Assembly (NCBI RefSeq): GCF_036898095.1
Contig: NC_090768.1
Span: 49,605,547 to 49,669,546, forward strand
Direction of reading: 5' to 3'
Source of the DNA: Palaemon carinicauda
Lineage: Eukaryota > Arthropoda > Malacostraca > Decapoda > Palaemonidae
Length of the DNA stretch: 64,000 nt
Within the stretch, counting starts at the first letter, position 1; the number at the start of each line of letters is the position of its first letter. A program made the translations under genes and the position numbers. Positions 46,589 through 57,835 of this stretch are shown piece by piece. Below the pieces are notes generated by a model. It saw only the letters and a list, made by a program, of their open reading frames with translations, was not told where the DNA came from and ran no database searches.

Positions 46589-46694
46589 GCAGGGGGACTG
46601 CCAATCCTAGCGTTTGCGGCCTCGGCTGCTCCCTCTAGGATTCTTCCCTCCCCTGGAGAACTTCTTGCCTTTCCTGTCCTTGACAGGAAAGGGC

Positions 46695-47276
46695 TTAGAC
46701 ACGACTGTCTTCGCTGCCGTTGTCGGTTTCGTGGTCTTGGTAGGACGGGGCTGCTGGAGGCTTATAGGGCTTGGATGTCAAAGCCCTATGTAGGAGGGAG
46801 TCTTGGTGGGACTTCCTCCACCTCTCAGCAGCATGCTCCACGTCCTTAGGCTCAAACAGGTTCGTTCCCACCATGGAAGAATGTCTGAGCCTGCTTATCT
46901 CAGTGCTACAGACCTTCTGATGGAACCTCTCAGCCACCGCAACCCAACGTTTCAGGATGGTGTTTGCCCACAAGTTCGAGACTTGGTGGGCCAGAAACTT
47001 GATCGGGCGAGTGCCTGAGAGTAGAAAGGTCTCCATAGCTTTCCTGGTACATTCTTTGGATAAATCCTCCGAACGTATCAGGATACCTAAGGTCCCTAAC
47101 CAGATATCCAGCCACGAAGTGGCCTGCATAGCACACTTCGCAACCTTCTCCTGAGTAAGTATCTCAGTCGCCGAGAATGAGACCTGCCGGTTGGAGTCTC
47201 TCTCAAGAGGGACTCCCCTGGTAAGCTCTTCCAAAGAATGGTGAAGGGGAAGAGCTAAACAAGGCTCCTCTAAGAT
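46695..47276 (-). pseudogene. DIRS-B gag C-terminal part, copy 2
   Basis: Duplicate of 36113-36694, with small amino acid changes such as LERD for LERL and KECT for KERT. It abuts the DIRS-E left end at 47277. Confidence 0.8.
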
Positions 47277-48718
47277 CTGTAAGTTTACTTATGAACAAAG
47301 GTACTGGTGTGGGAGGTGAGACCTTCCGGACTCACCAGTGGTAGCTTATACACCCCCCCAAGCAGCGGCGTGAGCCCTAAACCACGCACCCTTGGGCGGA
47401 GTTTCCAGGGACGAGCGGGTTGACTCGGCAATGGAAATCACATTTTTGAAGTTGTAATAGAACAAAAAATAACCCAGAAGTGGTTGAGCTTACCTTAGGC
47501 TGTTCAAGTTATGAGGGAATTACTGTGAAGGTGCAAATTTGTTGAACACAAAGGTCTTTACTAGTAAGGTCAATCTTCTTGTGCTCTTTTGGTTGATATA
47601 AAAATTGAGAGATTCCAGTTAGTTTGTTTTCTGTGGAATAATAGTGATTGTATGTGTGTGTTCTTGTGTATAGCCTACTCTGTTGAATTATGAAGTTGTT
47701 AGAATATTCCCTCCTACGTACATGGTCTCCTCAGCTCACGGGGGAAGGGTTGGAGGGTGACCCAGACCTTGAGTCCGGAAGGTCTCACCTCCCACTCCAG
47801 AACCTTCGTTCACAAGTAAACTTACAGTTCTGGAGAGGGAGGTCTCAACCTTCCGGACTCACCAGTGGTAGCTAGGCAGATGCTTCAGGGGGCTTGAAGA
47901 TGCAGTCCAGCGACCACAGCATCGAAAGCTCCCTGTAAGCCGAGGAGAGCATAGTAAGAGCTGAAGACAGAGTCGCTTCTCCAATTCATTCTGGACATGA
48001 TTTCTTGTATAGATACAGTGAACCCTCGTTTATCGTGGTAGATAGGTTCCAGACCCGGCCGGGATAGGTGAAAATCAGCGAAGTAGTGACATCATATTTA
48101 CCTATTTATTTAACATGTATATTCGGACTTTTAAAACCTTCCCTTGTACGTAGTACTGTTAACAAACTACCCTTTAATGTACAGAACACTTAATGCATGT
48201 ACTACAGCACCCTAAACTAAAACAGGCACAAATATTAAAGGCGATTTTATATCATGCGTTTCCTAAACACCTAAAAAGCACGATAAAAAATGGCAACCAA
48301 TGTTTTGTTTACGTTCATCTCTGATCATAATGAAGAAACAAACTCATTTAGTGTACACATATATGTATAGGTTAGTTTTTGCATCGATTATATTGATTAT
48401 ACAGTATGTTGATTTTGTTATTACCAATGTTTTACTTAATTTTTCTTAGGACTTCCAAATGAAATGTTTTTCTTTATGACGCCGCCTGAAACGACGGCGT
48501 CATAAAGTACTGTACGCTCAGTAAACAACCATGCTCAGAACAAACAAGCCATTTAACGCGCATGATGAAAGTGATAAATAATGATACAGTACAGTATTTA
48601 CAGTAAAAGCATTTACAAAATATGTTACCTTACAAATATAATTTACCGTATCTATATAAAATCATACAGTACTGTACAGTACAGTACATATTGTACATAG
48701 CAAAGCAGGAAAACAATT

Positions 48719-48765
<47 letters not shown>

Positions 48766-48810
48766 TTTACGTACGTACTGTAAATGTAAATTTTAAACAA
48801 AAAAAATTAA

Positions 48811-48860
<50 letters not shown>

Positions 48861-49200
48861 ACTGTTTTACGTACGTAAATGTAAATTTTAAACAAAAAAA
48901 TATGTAGGTTACAACATGTAGACTTTTAAAACCTTCCCTTTAACTTAATGCATACAGTTCTAAACTATAAAACAGGCACAGATATTAAAATGTTAGAATA
49001 TTAAAGTAAAAAATAAAGATTGTTACTGTACTCACCACGAAAGAAGTTCAAGAAAAACTTGAATGATGATGGCGATGAATTTGCTGCACAGTAGAAATGA
49101 TGATGATGAAGCTGATGATGTCTTCTACTGTGCAGCCAATGATGTATTTTACGTCTCTTCAGACGGAGGTGTCTTTTCCTGGGACACCTCTTTAACTTCT

Positions 49201-51015
49201 TCAATTTCTTCCGAAGGCGTAGTAGCAGGATGAACTGGCTCTTTTTTGGCGAGGCTGGAAGAACATTGTGATCGGAAGTTGTTGCCGCTGCTTCTTTTTT
49301 CGATCTAAGAGCATCCTGTAGGGAGTCATGATGTCATCGACCTTGTTGGAGAATTGCATAGACCGAACCATATCCTCGTCCCACTCTTGCAACATTTCTT
49401 TCACCTCCTTTATATGGTTGCAGACCTTGGCAAGCCGTTCTAGTGTTAAGCCTGTTTCTTCGACATTTTCTTGGGTCTTTTCCTGGGTTTCACTCTCTTC
49501 TTCGCTTGCCGATTTCGTCAGGTCTTCGAGGTCTGCGTCAGTTAGGGGCTGGGAATGGCAGTCCAACAACTCGTCGACGTCTTCAGTCGTCATGTCACCA
49601 AACCCGTCACCTCCAATTATGGCAGCCAACTGCACAGCTTTGCGTATTGCAGAGTGTTGGATTTCCGACGGAGTAAATCCCTCGTCGTCGTAAACAATCT
49701 CGGGCCAAAACTTCTTCCAGCTCGTATTCACAGTTGCAGGTTTCATCTCTTGAAGTGCCTTCTGAATATTCTTCAGGCACGTGGCTATGGTGTACTGCCG
49801 CCAGTACGCCTTCAAGTTAAAATCTTCATCCTCATCCTCTTGGGCAGCATCCACACACGCAACGAGGTCCGCCAAGGTATTCTTCATGTAGAGGGCCTTG
49901 AACGCCCTGATAACCCCCTGGTCCATCGGTTGAATTAATGACATGGTGTTGGGTGGCAGGAACTCAACCTGAATGCCCTCACGCGACAGGTCAGTTGCGT
50001 GTCCACCAGCGTTATCCATAAGGAGAAGGATCTTGAATGGCAAGCCCTTCTCTACGAGATATTCATTGACTTGCGGGATGAAACACTGGTGGAACCAGTT
50101 GGAGGTCAGCATCTTTGTAATCCATGCTTTTGGATTATGCATCCAGTACACGGGAAGGAGATTCTTATTCTTATTTTTCAAAGCGCGAGGATTTTTCGAC
50201 TTATAAATAAGCCCCGGCTTTAGCAAGAATCCAGCACCATTGCCACACATCACGAGGGTAACGCGATCCTTGAATGCTTTAAAGCCAGAGGCTTTGGCTT
50301 CCTCTTTGAACAGGAAAGTTCGCGACGGCATTCTCTTCCAAAACAAGCCGCTCTCATCCATATTAAACACTTGTTCCGGCTTGTATCCACCTTCGGCGAT
50401 AATATTCTTGAACGTCTGGTTCACGTAGGCTAAGTTTCAGCAGCGGCAGTGTCAGCCGAAGCAGCCTCGCCATGCAGGGAAACGCTTTTCAGGGCGAAGC
50501 GTTTCTGAAACTTCGCGAACCATCCTTTGCTGGTGGAAAAACGTTGTTTCTGAGGCTGGGAATCAGTGGATGTCCCTGGTTGAGGTTCATCTGCATCATC
50601 ATCTTCTTCAGCATGGTTGCCGTCGTCGTCTTGAGGTTCCTTTGCAGCAAAATTCTCATACAAGCTCAAAGCCTTTGTTCGGATGGTGTTCGTATCCAAG
50701 GCTATGTTCTTCTTCCGGCAGTCGGCAATCCACACAGCTAAAGCACCTTCCATGCGTACGATCATTTTATTACAAGACTCTCTTCGCTGATCTGCTAAAG
50801 GTGATTGCAGCCGTCTTTCTAATGTTCGCCTCGTCCTTCTTGATATAGCGAACAGTAGATTCGTTGATTCCAAAATGGCGCGCTGCGGCCGCGTAGCTTC
50901 TACCGTCTTTCAACATATCGAGAAGCGTCACCTTCTCAGCAATCGTCGTCATCATCCTTCGGTGGCGTTTAGGCTCACTACCAGCCTTAGTAGAAGCAGA
51001 ACGCTTGGGAGGCAT
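49201..51015 (-). pseudogene. Tigger-B transposase (HTH-CENP-B-DDE), two frameshifts
   Basis: The minus strand from an ATG at 51015 gives a Psq-type helix-turn-helix, 'EKVTLLDMLKDGRSYAAAAR' and 'FGINESTVRYIKKDEANIRK'. After a frameshift near 50782 comes the CENP-B-like domain ('NKMIVRMEGALAVWIADCRK', 'FSTSKGWFAKFQKRFALKSV'). After a second shift near 50437 comes the DDE domain: 'VFNMDESGLFWKRMPSRTFL', 'ILLLMDNAGGHATDLS', 'EFLPPNTMSLIQPMDQGVIR' and an acidic C-terminal region. Total length would be near 600 residues, normal for jerky/Tigger proteins. Catalytic boxes are visible and the damage is light, so the insertion is fairly young. Confidence 0.93.
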
Positions 51016-51345
51016 TGTACAGTAGGATTTAACAGAAAGTTCAACTTAAAAGTCGCACACAGCACAGATTAAACTTCACAAACTTAAGAACGTCTACTCA
51101 GCGATACGGCATAAGAGAAAGTGGACGACCCGAGCCCGCGAGAACCTAGATGCTGCGGGTTGGAGATGCGGGCAAAACACCAATCACAGGCTAGATAACA
51201 AAACTTGAGTTCTGATTCGTCATCTATCAGCGCTTGAACCAATCACAACCCGTCTTATATGATGCGTAGGTTACCAACTCAAAGTACAAGATACCCCGCG
51301 TACTGTATACTGTACGTACAATATTAATAATAATAATAATAAATA

Positions 51346-51872
51346 ATGATAATACAGTTCAGTAATAATAATAATAATGATAATAATAATAATAATAATA
51401 ATTTTATTAACAACAACAATAATAATAATAATAACAATAATAATAATAGCTTTACGTATGCTATTTTATTCTTTTGTAGGATGTCTCTCTCTCTCTCGTA
51501 CGCTTATTCGAAATGTGATTTTTGCAACAAAGAATATTATTGGATGCAGTACTACGTACGTATACATACAAAAGATTCATGGAAAAGAAGCACATCCATT
51601 ACATTTGTAGTACAGTAGTAGCCATCAGCACCCTTAAACCATTCTAATATGGTATGACTGCATCTGATTTGCATTTCATGTTCGATTTAGTTTTACTACG
51701 TACTGTACAGTATACAGTACTGAATTATCGTATGATAATAATACAGTAATAATAATAATAATGATAATAATAACAATAATAATTTTATTAACAACAACAA
51801 CAATAATAATAATAATAACAATAATAATAATAGCTTTACGTATGCTATTCTATTCTTTTGTAGGATGTGTGC

Positions 51873-51915
<43 letters not shown>

Positions 51916-52510
51916 TTATTCGAAATGTGATTTTTGCAACAAAGAATATTATTGGATGCAGTACTACGTACGTATACATACAAAAGATTCATGGAAAAGA
52001 AGCACATCCATTACATTTGTAGTACAGTAGTAGCCATCAGCAGCCTTACACCATTCTAATATGGTATGACTGCATCTGATTTGCGTTTCATGTTCGATTT
52101 AATTTTACTACGTACTGTATACAGTACTGAATTATCATATGATAATACAGTAATAATAATAATAATAATGATAATAATAATAACAATAATAATTTTATTA
52201 ACAACAACAATAATAATAGCTTTACGTATGCTATTTTATTCTTTTGTAGGATGTGTCTCTCTCTCTCTCTCTCTCATACGCTTATTCGAAATGTGATTTT
52301 TGCAACAAAGAATATTATTGGATGCAGTACTACATACGTATACATACAAAAGATTCATGGAAAAGAAGCACATCCATTACATTTGTAGTACAGTAGTAGC
52401 CAACAGCAGCCTTACACCATTCTAATATGGTATGACTGCATCTGATTTGCGTTTCATGTTCGATTTAATTTTACTACGTACTGTATACAGTACTGAATTA
52501 TCGTATGATC
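51346..52510. repeat. Three-copy tandem repeat of about 400 bp in Tigger-B
   Basis: Units at roughly 51360-51743, 51744-52148 and 52149-52510. Each has a (TAA)n-like array, then 'GCTTTACGTATGCTATT', a (TC)n array of variable length, and a shared body ('TACGCTTATTCGAAATGTGA', 'GAAAAGAAGCACATCCATTA', 'CATCTGATTTGC'). The TC arrays differ in length between units. Open frames here are low-complexity artefacts. Confidence 0.93.
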
Positions 52511-52779
52511 ACATTCTCTTTTCGTGTTTTATTTCTTTCTGTGCTGAATTATATATCATATGTAATGCAATGAACAATCAGTAAGAGCAGATATTACTAA
52601 TTACAGTATTAATGGAATTACAGGTAACGAAATATCGTATTTGGGGGTCTTCAGATTTCGCGGTATTTTCGAAATTTCCGGAAAATCCGCGATATGTATA
52701 TATATATGGGTTATGGAAAAAACCCGCGAAGTGGTGAATCCGCGATGGTCGAACCGCGAAGTAGCGAGGGTTCACTGTA

Positions 52780-53769
52780 CTCCATTGTATAGCAGTCTTG
52801 ATGAAGCTTGACCCCTTATAGAGTGCAAATTAGTTGACTGTTTAGTTGCATTTGGGTCGGCTCTGAAAATGCACTCCCTAAAAAGTTGTCTCATTTGTGT
52901 AAAGACATTATCTTGAAGTGTTCATCTAGCCATATGTGGTCTTTCCTGTCTATGTTTCTTTCCATACATACTTTGTCTGTGTATTCCAAATAGAAGTTCA
53001 ATTGTCTGACAGGACATATTTTTGGTCTGTTAGGAAGCTTCCTAAAGCTGATCTCTATTGGCGTGTAGTTGTTCTTTTGGTTTTGGGCCATGAAGGAAGG
53101 GTGGTTCCGTAAGACAATGTGTTCTGGGGTGAAGGTGCTCCTGGAAATGCAGAGATTGTTAAATTGATTTGCTCTTAAAGGGCAAGCTAAGGCTACTAGG
53201 AATAAGGTTTTCTGTGTCAGTAGTAAGGTAGAGTCATCTCTTGTGGTGTTGAGAAACGAGATTACTTTGTCTAGATCCCAGCCAGGGAACTGGTGAGAGT
53301 TGCTAGGCTTCCTTCTATTAACTCCCGATATCATTGCTTTGACATAATTGTCTTCTGCAAGACAGTAACCTGGGAAATAACCAAACAAGATAGGACCTAG
53401 AGCTGCTCTGTAGCTCTTCAGGGTATTGTAAGACAGTCCCTTGTCTATAAGGTGATTATAAAATAAAATAATTGCTAACAGGGGGAATTTGTTGTCGCTT
53501 CCATACTCCTTGTGAATGAAACTTTTAAAAATGTTATATAGGTTTTCATATTTGTGCATGGAGCTGTCCCTCAAGCTGATAGCAATTTTGGAGCAAACCT
53601 CAGGAGGAAAGACATTAGGGAGCCGGTCCTTTAAATTTTGAAGGCGATCAAAGTTGATTGGAGCTTTGCTGAGGGTGAGATACAATCCTTGAGAACTATC
53701 TGGTAGTCTTCGATCTTCACAGTATATCGTTTGTGCTGCTTCGAGACTAACCTCACTAATGGAATCCAT
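52780..53769 (-). pseudogene. DIRS-E tyrosine recombinase, interrupted by Tigger-B
   Basis: An open frame of 292 codons to 52891 has a core-binding part ('MHKYENLYNIFKSFIHKEYG', 'LSYNTLKSYRAALGPILFGY') and 'LFLVALACPLRANQFNNLCI' with the probable box A arginine. A frameshift near 52890 leads to 'LFRECIFRADPNATK' and the H-x-x-R 'LHSIRGQASSRLL' ending at the Tigger-B border (52779). The remaining C-terminus, with 'MNWRSDSVFSSYYALLG' and the candidate tyrosine, is beyond Tigger-B at about 47960-48015, and again in copy 1. The enzyme would integrate the element's circular DNA. Confidence 0.9.
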
Positions 53770-54262
53770 GGTTCTGTGCCCTGCGATATGGTGCAGAAAA
53801 GCATGTTATTATTGCATTCTTTATAGATTTTAAAAGCTACTTTGTGTAGTAAGAATCCTGGTGGAAAGGCATAGAGAGGTATTGATCCCTTCTAGCTAAT
53901 CGTAAGAGCATTATTGCTGATGGCTTTTTGGTTTGGAAGAGATGAACAAAACTTTTTGCACTTAGTATTGAAGCCATTTGAGAACAGATCTATTTCCGGG
54001 GTGAAATTGAAGTCAGAGCAGATTAAGGCGAATAGACTGTCACTGAGGGAAGTTTCTGTGTAAATGGAACCCAGGTCTCTGGAAAGTGAGTCTGCGATGG
54101 TGTTACTTGCTCCCCTGATCCATCTGGGATTTATCTGATGTTGTGATCCTTCATGGTACTAAGTGTTTTCCTGACCAGTTCATGGGCTAACTTGTTCCTG
54201 ATACTACCCTGCTTCCTTAGCCAACAATTAGTAACCTTTGAATCAACATGTATTAAGACTAC
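53770..54262 (-). pseudogene. DIRS-E region between RNase H and recombinase, broken frames
   Basis: No long open frame, but its position matches the RNase H end and methylase-like block of the other DIRS elements. Short minus-strand pieces read as RNase H tail ('RVLIHVDSKVTNCWLRKQG'-like) only with frame changes, so I give this as positional inference. Confidence 0.45.
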
Positions 54263-54745
54263 TTACCTTGTAGTGAAGTGTTCCATAGAATAGAAGCAAG
54301 CTAATAACTCTCTTACATTGATGTGAAGAGAGGATTCTTCATTTGTCCAAGTTCCATTTACTGAGAGCATATTACCCGCTACTACTAATGCTCCTCCCCA
54401 ACCCTGGTTGGAAGCATCTGTGAAAAGTTCTGCATGTATTTGTGGTTTTAGAATGTAAACCTCTCTGTACATTTGTCTCTGTTCCCATGGCTTGAGGTAT
54501 TTTTTGAAGGTGTGGGGAATGATTCTGTACCCTGAATTAAAATAACTGTGGTATCTGTGGAGATATTTAAGATGGAATCTTCCCAAGCTTGTATAGGAAG
54601 CACTGAAATTTAAGGCTCCGATTAACATCTGATAGGAATGAAGGTCAGATTTAACAGATTTGGAGAATGCTTTGGCCAATTTGACACACTCCTCTATGTT
54701 TTTCCGACTGGGATTCATAGTTTTCTTAATCATATTGTAATGCAC
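54263..54745 (-). pseudogene. DIRS-E RT connection and RNase H start
   Basis: Encodes 'SYQMLIGALNFSASYTSLGR' and 'RFHLKYLHRYHSYFN' (the RT connection, compare 'GHLSSLARLVPNGRHRMKSL' in DIRS-B). It then has the RNase H opening 'HAELFTDASNQGWGGALVVA', with the first catalytic aspartate intact, and 'SLHINVRELLACFYSMEHF' with the expected glutamate. The frame ends at 54263. Confidence 0.88.
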
Positions 54746-54800
54746 TCCTAAAAATTCAATTCTTTGAGCCGGTTCAATTGTAGATTTTTTAAGAGATATT

Positions 54801-55553
54801 TCATCCTAAGTCCGACAAGATCTTAATGACTAACTGAATGTGATTTTTACATTTTAAATAAGCTTTTGCTAATATAAGAATGTCATCAAGATAGTTGAAT
54901 ATTAAGATGTTATATGTAGTTCTAATATACTTAATCACCGTGTACATTATTTTTGAAAAAATATAAGGCGCTGACTTTAGTCCAAAGGGTACCACAGTCC
55001 ATTTGAACTTCCTTTTACTTAGTGTGAAGGTTAGATATTTCTGGCTACTTGCATGTAATGGAATGTGCCAATAAGCATCTTTTAAATCTAGTTTGCAGGC
55101 CCAAGAGTTTAGATGTAGATAGGGAAATATAGAATTGGCCTTGAGCATGGTAAAAGAAGGTTTTCTTATCATGGTGTTAAGCACCTTCATGTCAAAGATT
55201 AGTCGTACTGTACCATCTGGTTTTAATTTATAAAATATGTGGTTGGAGTAGTAAAAGGAAGTTCTGGGGATCTGCTCTATGACTCCTAGTTTTAGCAGTC
55301 TGTCACACTCTCTTTCCAATATTTTCCGCTTGTTAATTGAATAAAATCTATCTTTACCTGTCCTTTTTAATGACCTCTGGGCTTTTAGTTTATTATTAAA
55401 TGGAATTCTCACCCCTTCATTGATAATTTTACAAGCAAAAGAGGCATTAGGAAGTTTTCTCCAACTATCAATATTCATTAGTAATGACTTACCTATCCTA
55501 CTCGCTAGGGGGCTTTGGGAAGAGTTATTCATTGGGTTTGAGGCCAAAGGCAA
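54801..55553 (-). pseudogene. DIRS-E reverse transcriptase
   Basis: An uninterrupted 250-codon frame has all core RT motifs: 'GVRIPFNNKLKAQ', 'CDRLLKLGVIEQIPRTSFYY', 'DGTVRLIFDMKVLNTMI', 'ACKLDLKDAYWHIPLHASSQ' (first catalytic aspartate), 'WTVVPFGLKSAPYIFSK' and 'IFNYLDDILILAKAY' (YLDD box). It is separated from the RNase H frame by a short break near 54790. Within this domain nothing essential is missing. Confidence 0.92.
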
Positions 55554-57530
55554 GGTCTCTTGACTTCTATCCTTATTTATGGCATTTGGCCCAATGTTAT
55601 GGTGGTCTGGTGCAGAGCAAAGCTCGTTATTAACTGGTGCTGAGCAAAGCTCATTATCAACTGGTGCAGAGTAAAACTCGTTATCAACTGGTGCTCAGCA
55701 AACATCTTGGTCTGGTGCTGAGAGAAGCTCATTGTGCTCTGGTGCATAAACTACTGGTGCTGAAAAAATCTCTCTTTGAACTGGTGCGGAGCATGGCTCA
55801 ATTTCTAGGGTCTTTCCTTTCTCTGGCTCCTGAACTATTAGCTTGTCCATTTTGTGACCCCCCCCCCCTGTACCCACCTCGCCTATTACCTCTTCTAAGA
55901 AGCTGACTTGAATCTAAAGTTAGGGTTACCTTTGAGGAAACTGAACCTTCTTCCCTGAAATCTGCCCCAAAGTTGAACTTCCTACCCCTGAAGTTTGCTG
56001 CCCCTCCTTTCAGGAGGGGACCCTTACGAAAGCAGGCAGCAATGTCTGTTTTTTTGGTCTTCAGTTAAATTCCAAACTTCTTTAATGTCTGCTTTGATTA
56101 TGAGATCTCTTATCTCTTCCTTGAGGTATCTAGGAAGTGCTCTGCTTCTGAAATTTCTTATCAAATTTTGTATAAGGTCTATGCTCCTTAGGGGACCAAT
56201 AATAATCTTAGACAGGAACTCTATGTCATTTACTTTGGAGGGGTATACTATGTGTGCCAGTGCTGCATGCCCTTGAAAGGCAGAAATACTCATCTTAATA
56301 TTTCTTATGTCATAGAAAAATTTTCTCTTGTGGCTGTCATCAAATACCTTACCTTCAGGCCAGAAATTCAACTTTGGAGTATTGATTAATTTAAAAGTCT
56401 GAGAACTCCTTATTTTGACTACTTACAAAGAATTTATCACGGTTATCACTATGGCCTTCACTGAAAGTTAATGCTACTAGCGAGTTATTCAATTGAATTT
56501 TCCCTTCTCTATGATAAGATGGTTCAGCTTTGAAATTGGTGGAAATATATGAAGGAATGTGTTTATGGAAGGTAAGAAGGTTGAAATCCTCATAATCACT
56601 TTCATCTTCATAATTATAAAAGGAAAAGAGGTCTAAATTTGCACTTTCAGGTAATTCAGGTGATCGTCTCGAACGCTTAGTAGGAGGGGGAGCCTCATTC
56701 TTCTTAGCAGGTGAACCAATTCTGCTGAGATGAATGTTTTAATATCAGTGATTTATTTACCATAGATTAATTTAAATGTTTGTTCAACAGGTATAGTAAA
56801 TATGGACAGCAGCGGACCTAGAGAGCTGAAGTCAGGCAATGGGGTTCACGACTCAAATAGCCCTCTTAGGTTAATTCAGTGCCTTATTTAAGTGAATATG
56901 TTAAGTTTATTATTAATATAATCTAGACCTGCCTCGTATGTAACCCTTTGCAGATCGCCCCCCAGGGGCTAGGCTAGTGTCGATAGGTTTAAAGTGAGAA
57001 ATGTGAACTCGAACGGCCTAACTTACCTGTGGTCTAGCCTACTACCTTTTAAGCTGCGTGGTTTTGATGTGTCAGGCAAGCAATTTGTTTTGTATACCTG
57101 GATATAAGTTTGTTATATACAAATTAGAGTATTTAGTTTGTTTTCTCCAATTATTTCAAGTTGTAATCATGCACATGCTTTGCTTAAGCTACTTACGCTA
57201 TGTTCGGAAACGCCTGCTCAAACCATTCAAAACAATAACAAACTTACGTATGGGGGCCGCCATTTGCATTTGTGACGTCATGAGTCTAAATCAGCTGATT
57301 TCCATATGCCGTTTTCGTTGTAAACAGAATTTAAAACCTTACCTTTTCTGAATAATTTTCATGAGAGTTTGATTCTGTTGGAGTAACATATTAACAATAT
57401 CAGAATTTGAAGGCATTTCACTTCCTGCAGTCGGGTGTGTTCGTTTTTTGTTACTGACTACGTTCTCCTCTTCGCTGGAGTCGTCGCTAAGCCGATGCAC
57501 CTCCACGGAGGTAAGAATTTGCCTCTCCAT
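55554..57530 (-). pseudogene. DIRS-E gag with 9-residue repeats
   Basis: Starts at about 57530 with an acidic N-terminus ('VHRLSDDSSEEENVVSNKKR', 'SDIVNMLLQQNQTLMKII', a possible short coiled coil). It continues in broken frames with 'KRSRRSPELPESANLDLFSF' near 56680 and a clean segment at 56371-56024 ('VFDDSHKRKFFYDIRNIKMS', 'RALPRYLKEEIRDLIIKADI'). Toward its end (about 55800-55605) there is an array of 9-residue units of the type SAPVDNELC, encoded by about 27-bp repeats. Gag role is assigned by position and by gag-like helices. Confidence 0.7.
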
Positions 57531-57645
57531 ATTTTAGCCGTGGGCAGAGATATTACTCTAGTTGCTAAGAGCAAGATGATGAAAACCGGCAAATATGTGT
57601 AGGGAGCAGCGGGAGGGAAAAGAGGAGAACGTTCTGTGCCAAAGT

Positions 57646-57817
57646 CAACTTCAGAAATGTGACTTCCATTGCCGAGTCAACCCGCTCGTCCATGGAAACT
57701 CCGCCCAAGGGGTCATGGTTTAGGGCTCGCGCCACTGCTTGGGGGGGTTCCAGGGGGGGGGGGGGTGTATAAGCTACCACTGGTGAGTCCGGAAGGTTGA
57801 GACCTCCCTCTCCAGAA
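57646..57817 (-). repeat. DIRS-E right inverted terminal repeat
   Basis: Reverse complement of 47277-47454 and of 36695-36872. It includes a G-run ('CCAGGGGGGGGGGGG') absent from the other repeat, and ends 'TCCCTCTCCAGAA' at 57817 where DIRS-B gag resumes with 'CTCGAAGTACCTCC'. Confidence 0.9.
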
Positions 57818-57835
57818 CTCGAAGTACCTCCTCTA

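Larger units (their letters stand above)
42825..47276 (-). mobile_element. DIRS-B, 3' half, copy 2
   Basis: Duplicate of 32244-36694, with the ICR at about 43080-43206. This is the copy that can be read through DIRS-E into the 5' half at 57818-61092; without the DIRS-E insertion the element is about 7.7 kb. The target in the hAT gene shows no duplication beyond a T-run ambiguity. Confidence 0.92.
38337..48892. repeat. Segmental tandem duplication, copy 2 (10.56 kb)
   Basis: A direct repeat of 27771-38336. After its end the Tigger-B sequence continues uninterrupted, so this copy is attached to the original right flank while copy 1 is attached to the original left flank. Notable private differences include a 15-bp internal duplication at 42068-42097 and a 2-bp difference restoring the recombinase H-x-x-R motif near 43836. 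Confidence 0.97.
48016..52777 (-). mobile_element. Tigger-B: pogo/Tigger-like DNA transposon, 4.76 kb
   Basis: Terminal inverted repeats begin 'CAGTGAACCCTCG' (48016) and end 'CGAGGGTTCACTG' (52777), with TA at 48014-48015 and 52778-52779. It holds GA arrays, a frameshifted transposase on the minus strand, and a three-copy satellite with TAA and TC arrays. It inserted in the DIRS-E recombinase gene: removing it plus one TA restores a continuous frame reading 'YNGV' then 'SIQEIM'. Confidence 0.95.
47277..57817 (-). mobile_element. DIRS-E: second DIRS lineage, nested in DIRS-B gag
   Basis: It is bounded by inverted terminal repeats (47277-47454 and 57646-57817), with an ICR at 47771-47872, and oriented minus. 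Subtracting Tigger-B gives about 5.8 kb, a normal DIRS length. Gene order from right to left is gag, RT, RNase H, recombinase. RT and recombinase wording differ clearly from DIRS-A/B/C/D, so this is a separate lineage. The insertion point splits DIRS-B gag cleanly between GAG and ATC codons without duplicating target bases, as expected for recombinase-mediated insertion. Confidence 0.93.

Noticed and set aside
51346..52510. CRISPR-like array of repeats and spacers
   Set aside because: Units are about 400 bp with internal microsatellites in a eukaryotic transposon; no short regular repeats or cas genes.
36683..57835. CTCCTCTA at 36683-36690 (and 47265-47272) and 57828-57835 as an 8-bp target duplication around DIRS-E
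   Set aside because: The ICR and the gag reading frame place the real insertion ends at 47277 and 57817, several bases inside. The octamer match is chance coding similarity (both encode glutamate/arginine-rich gag codons).
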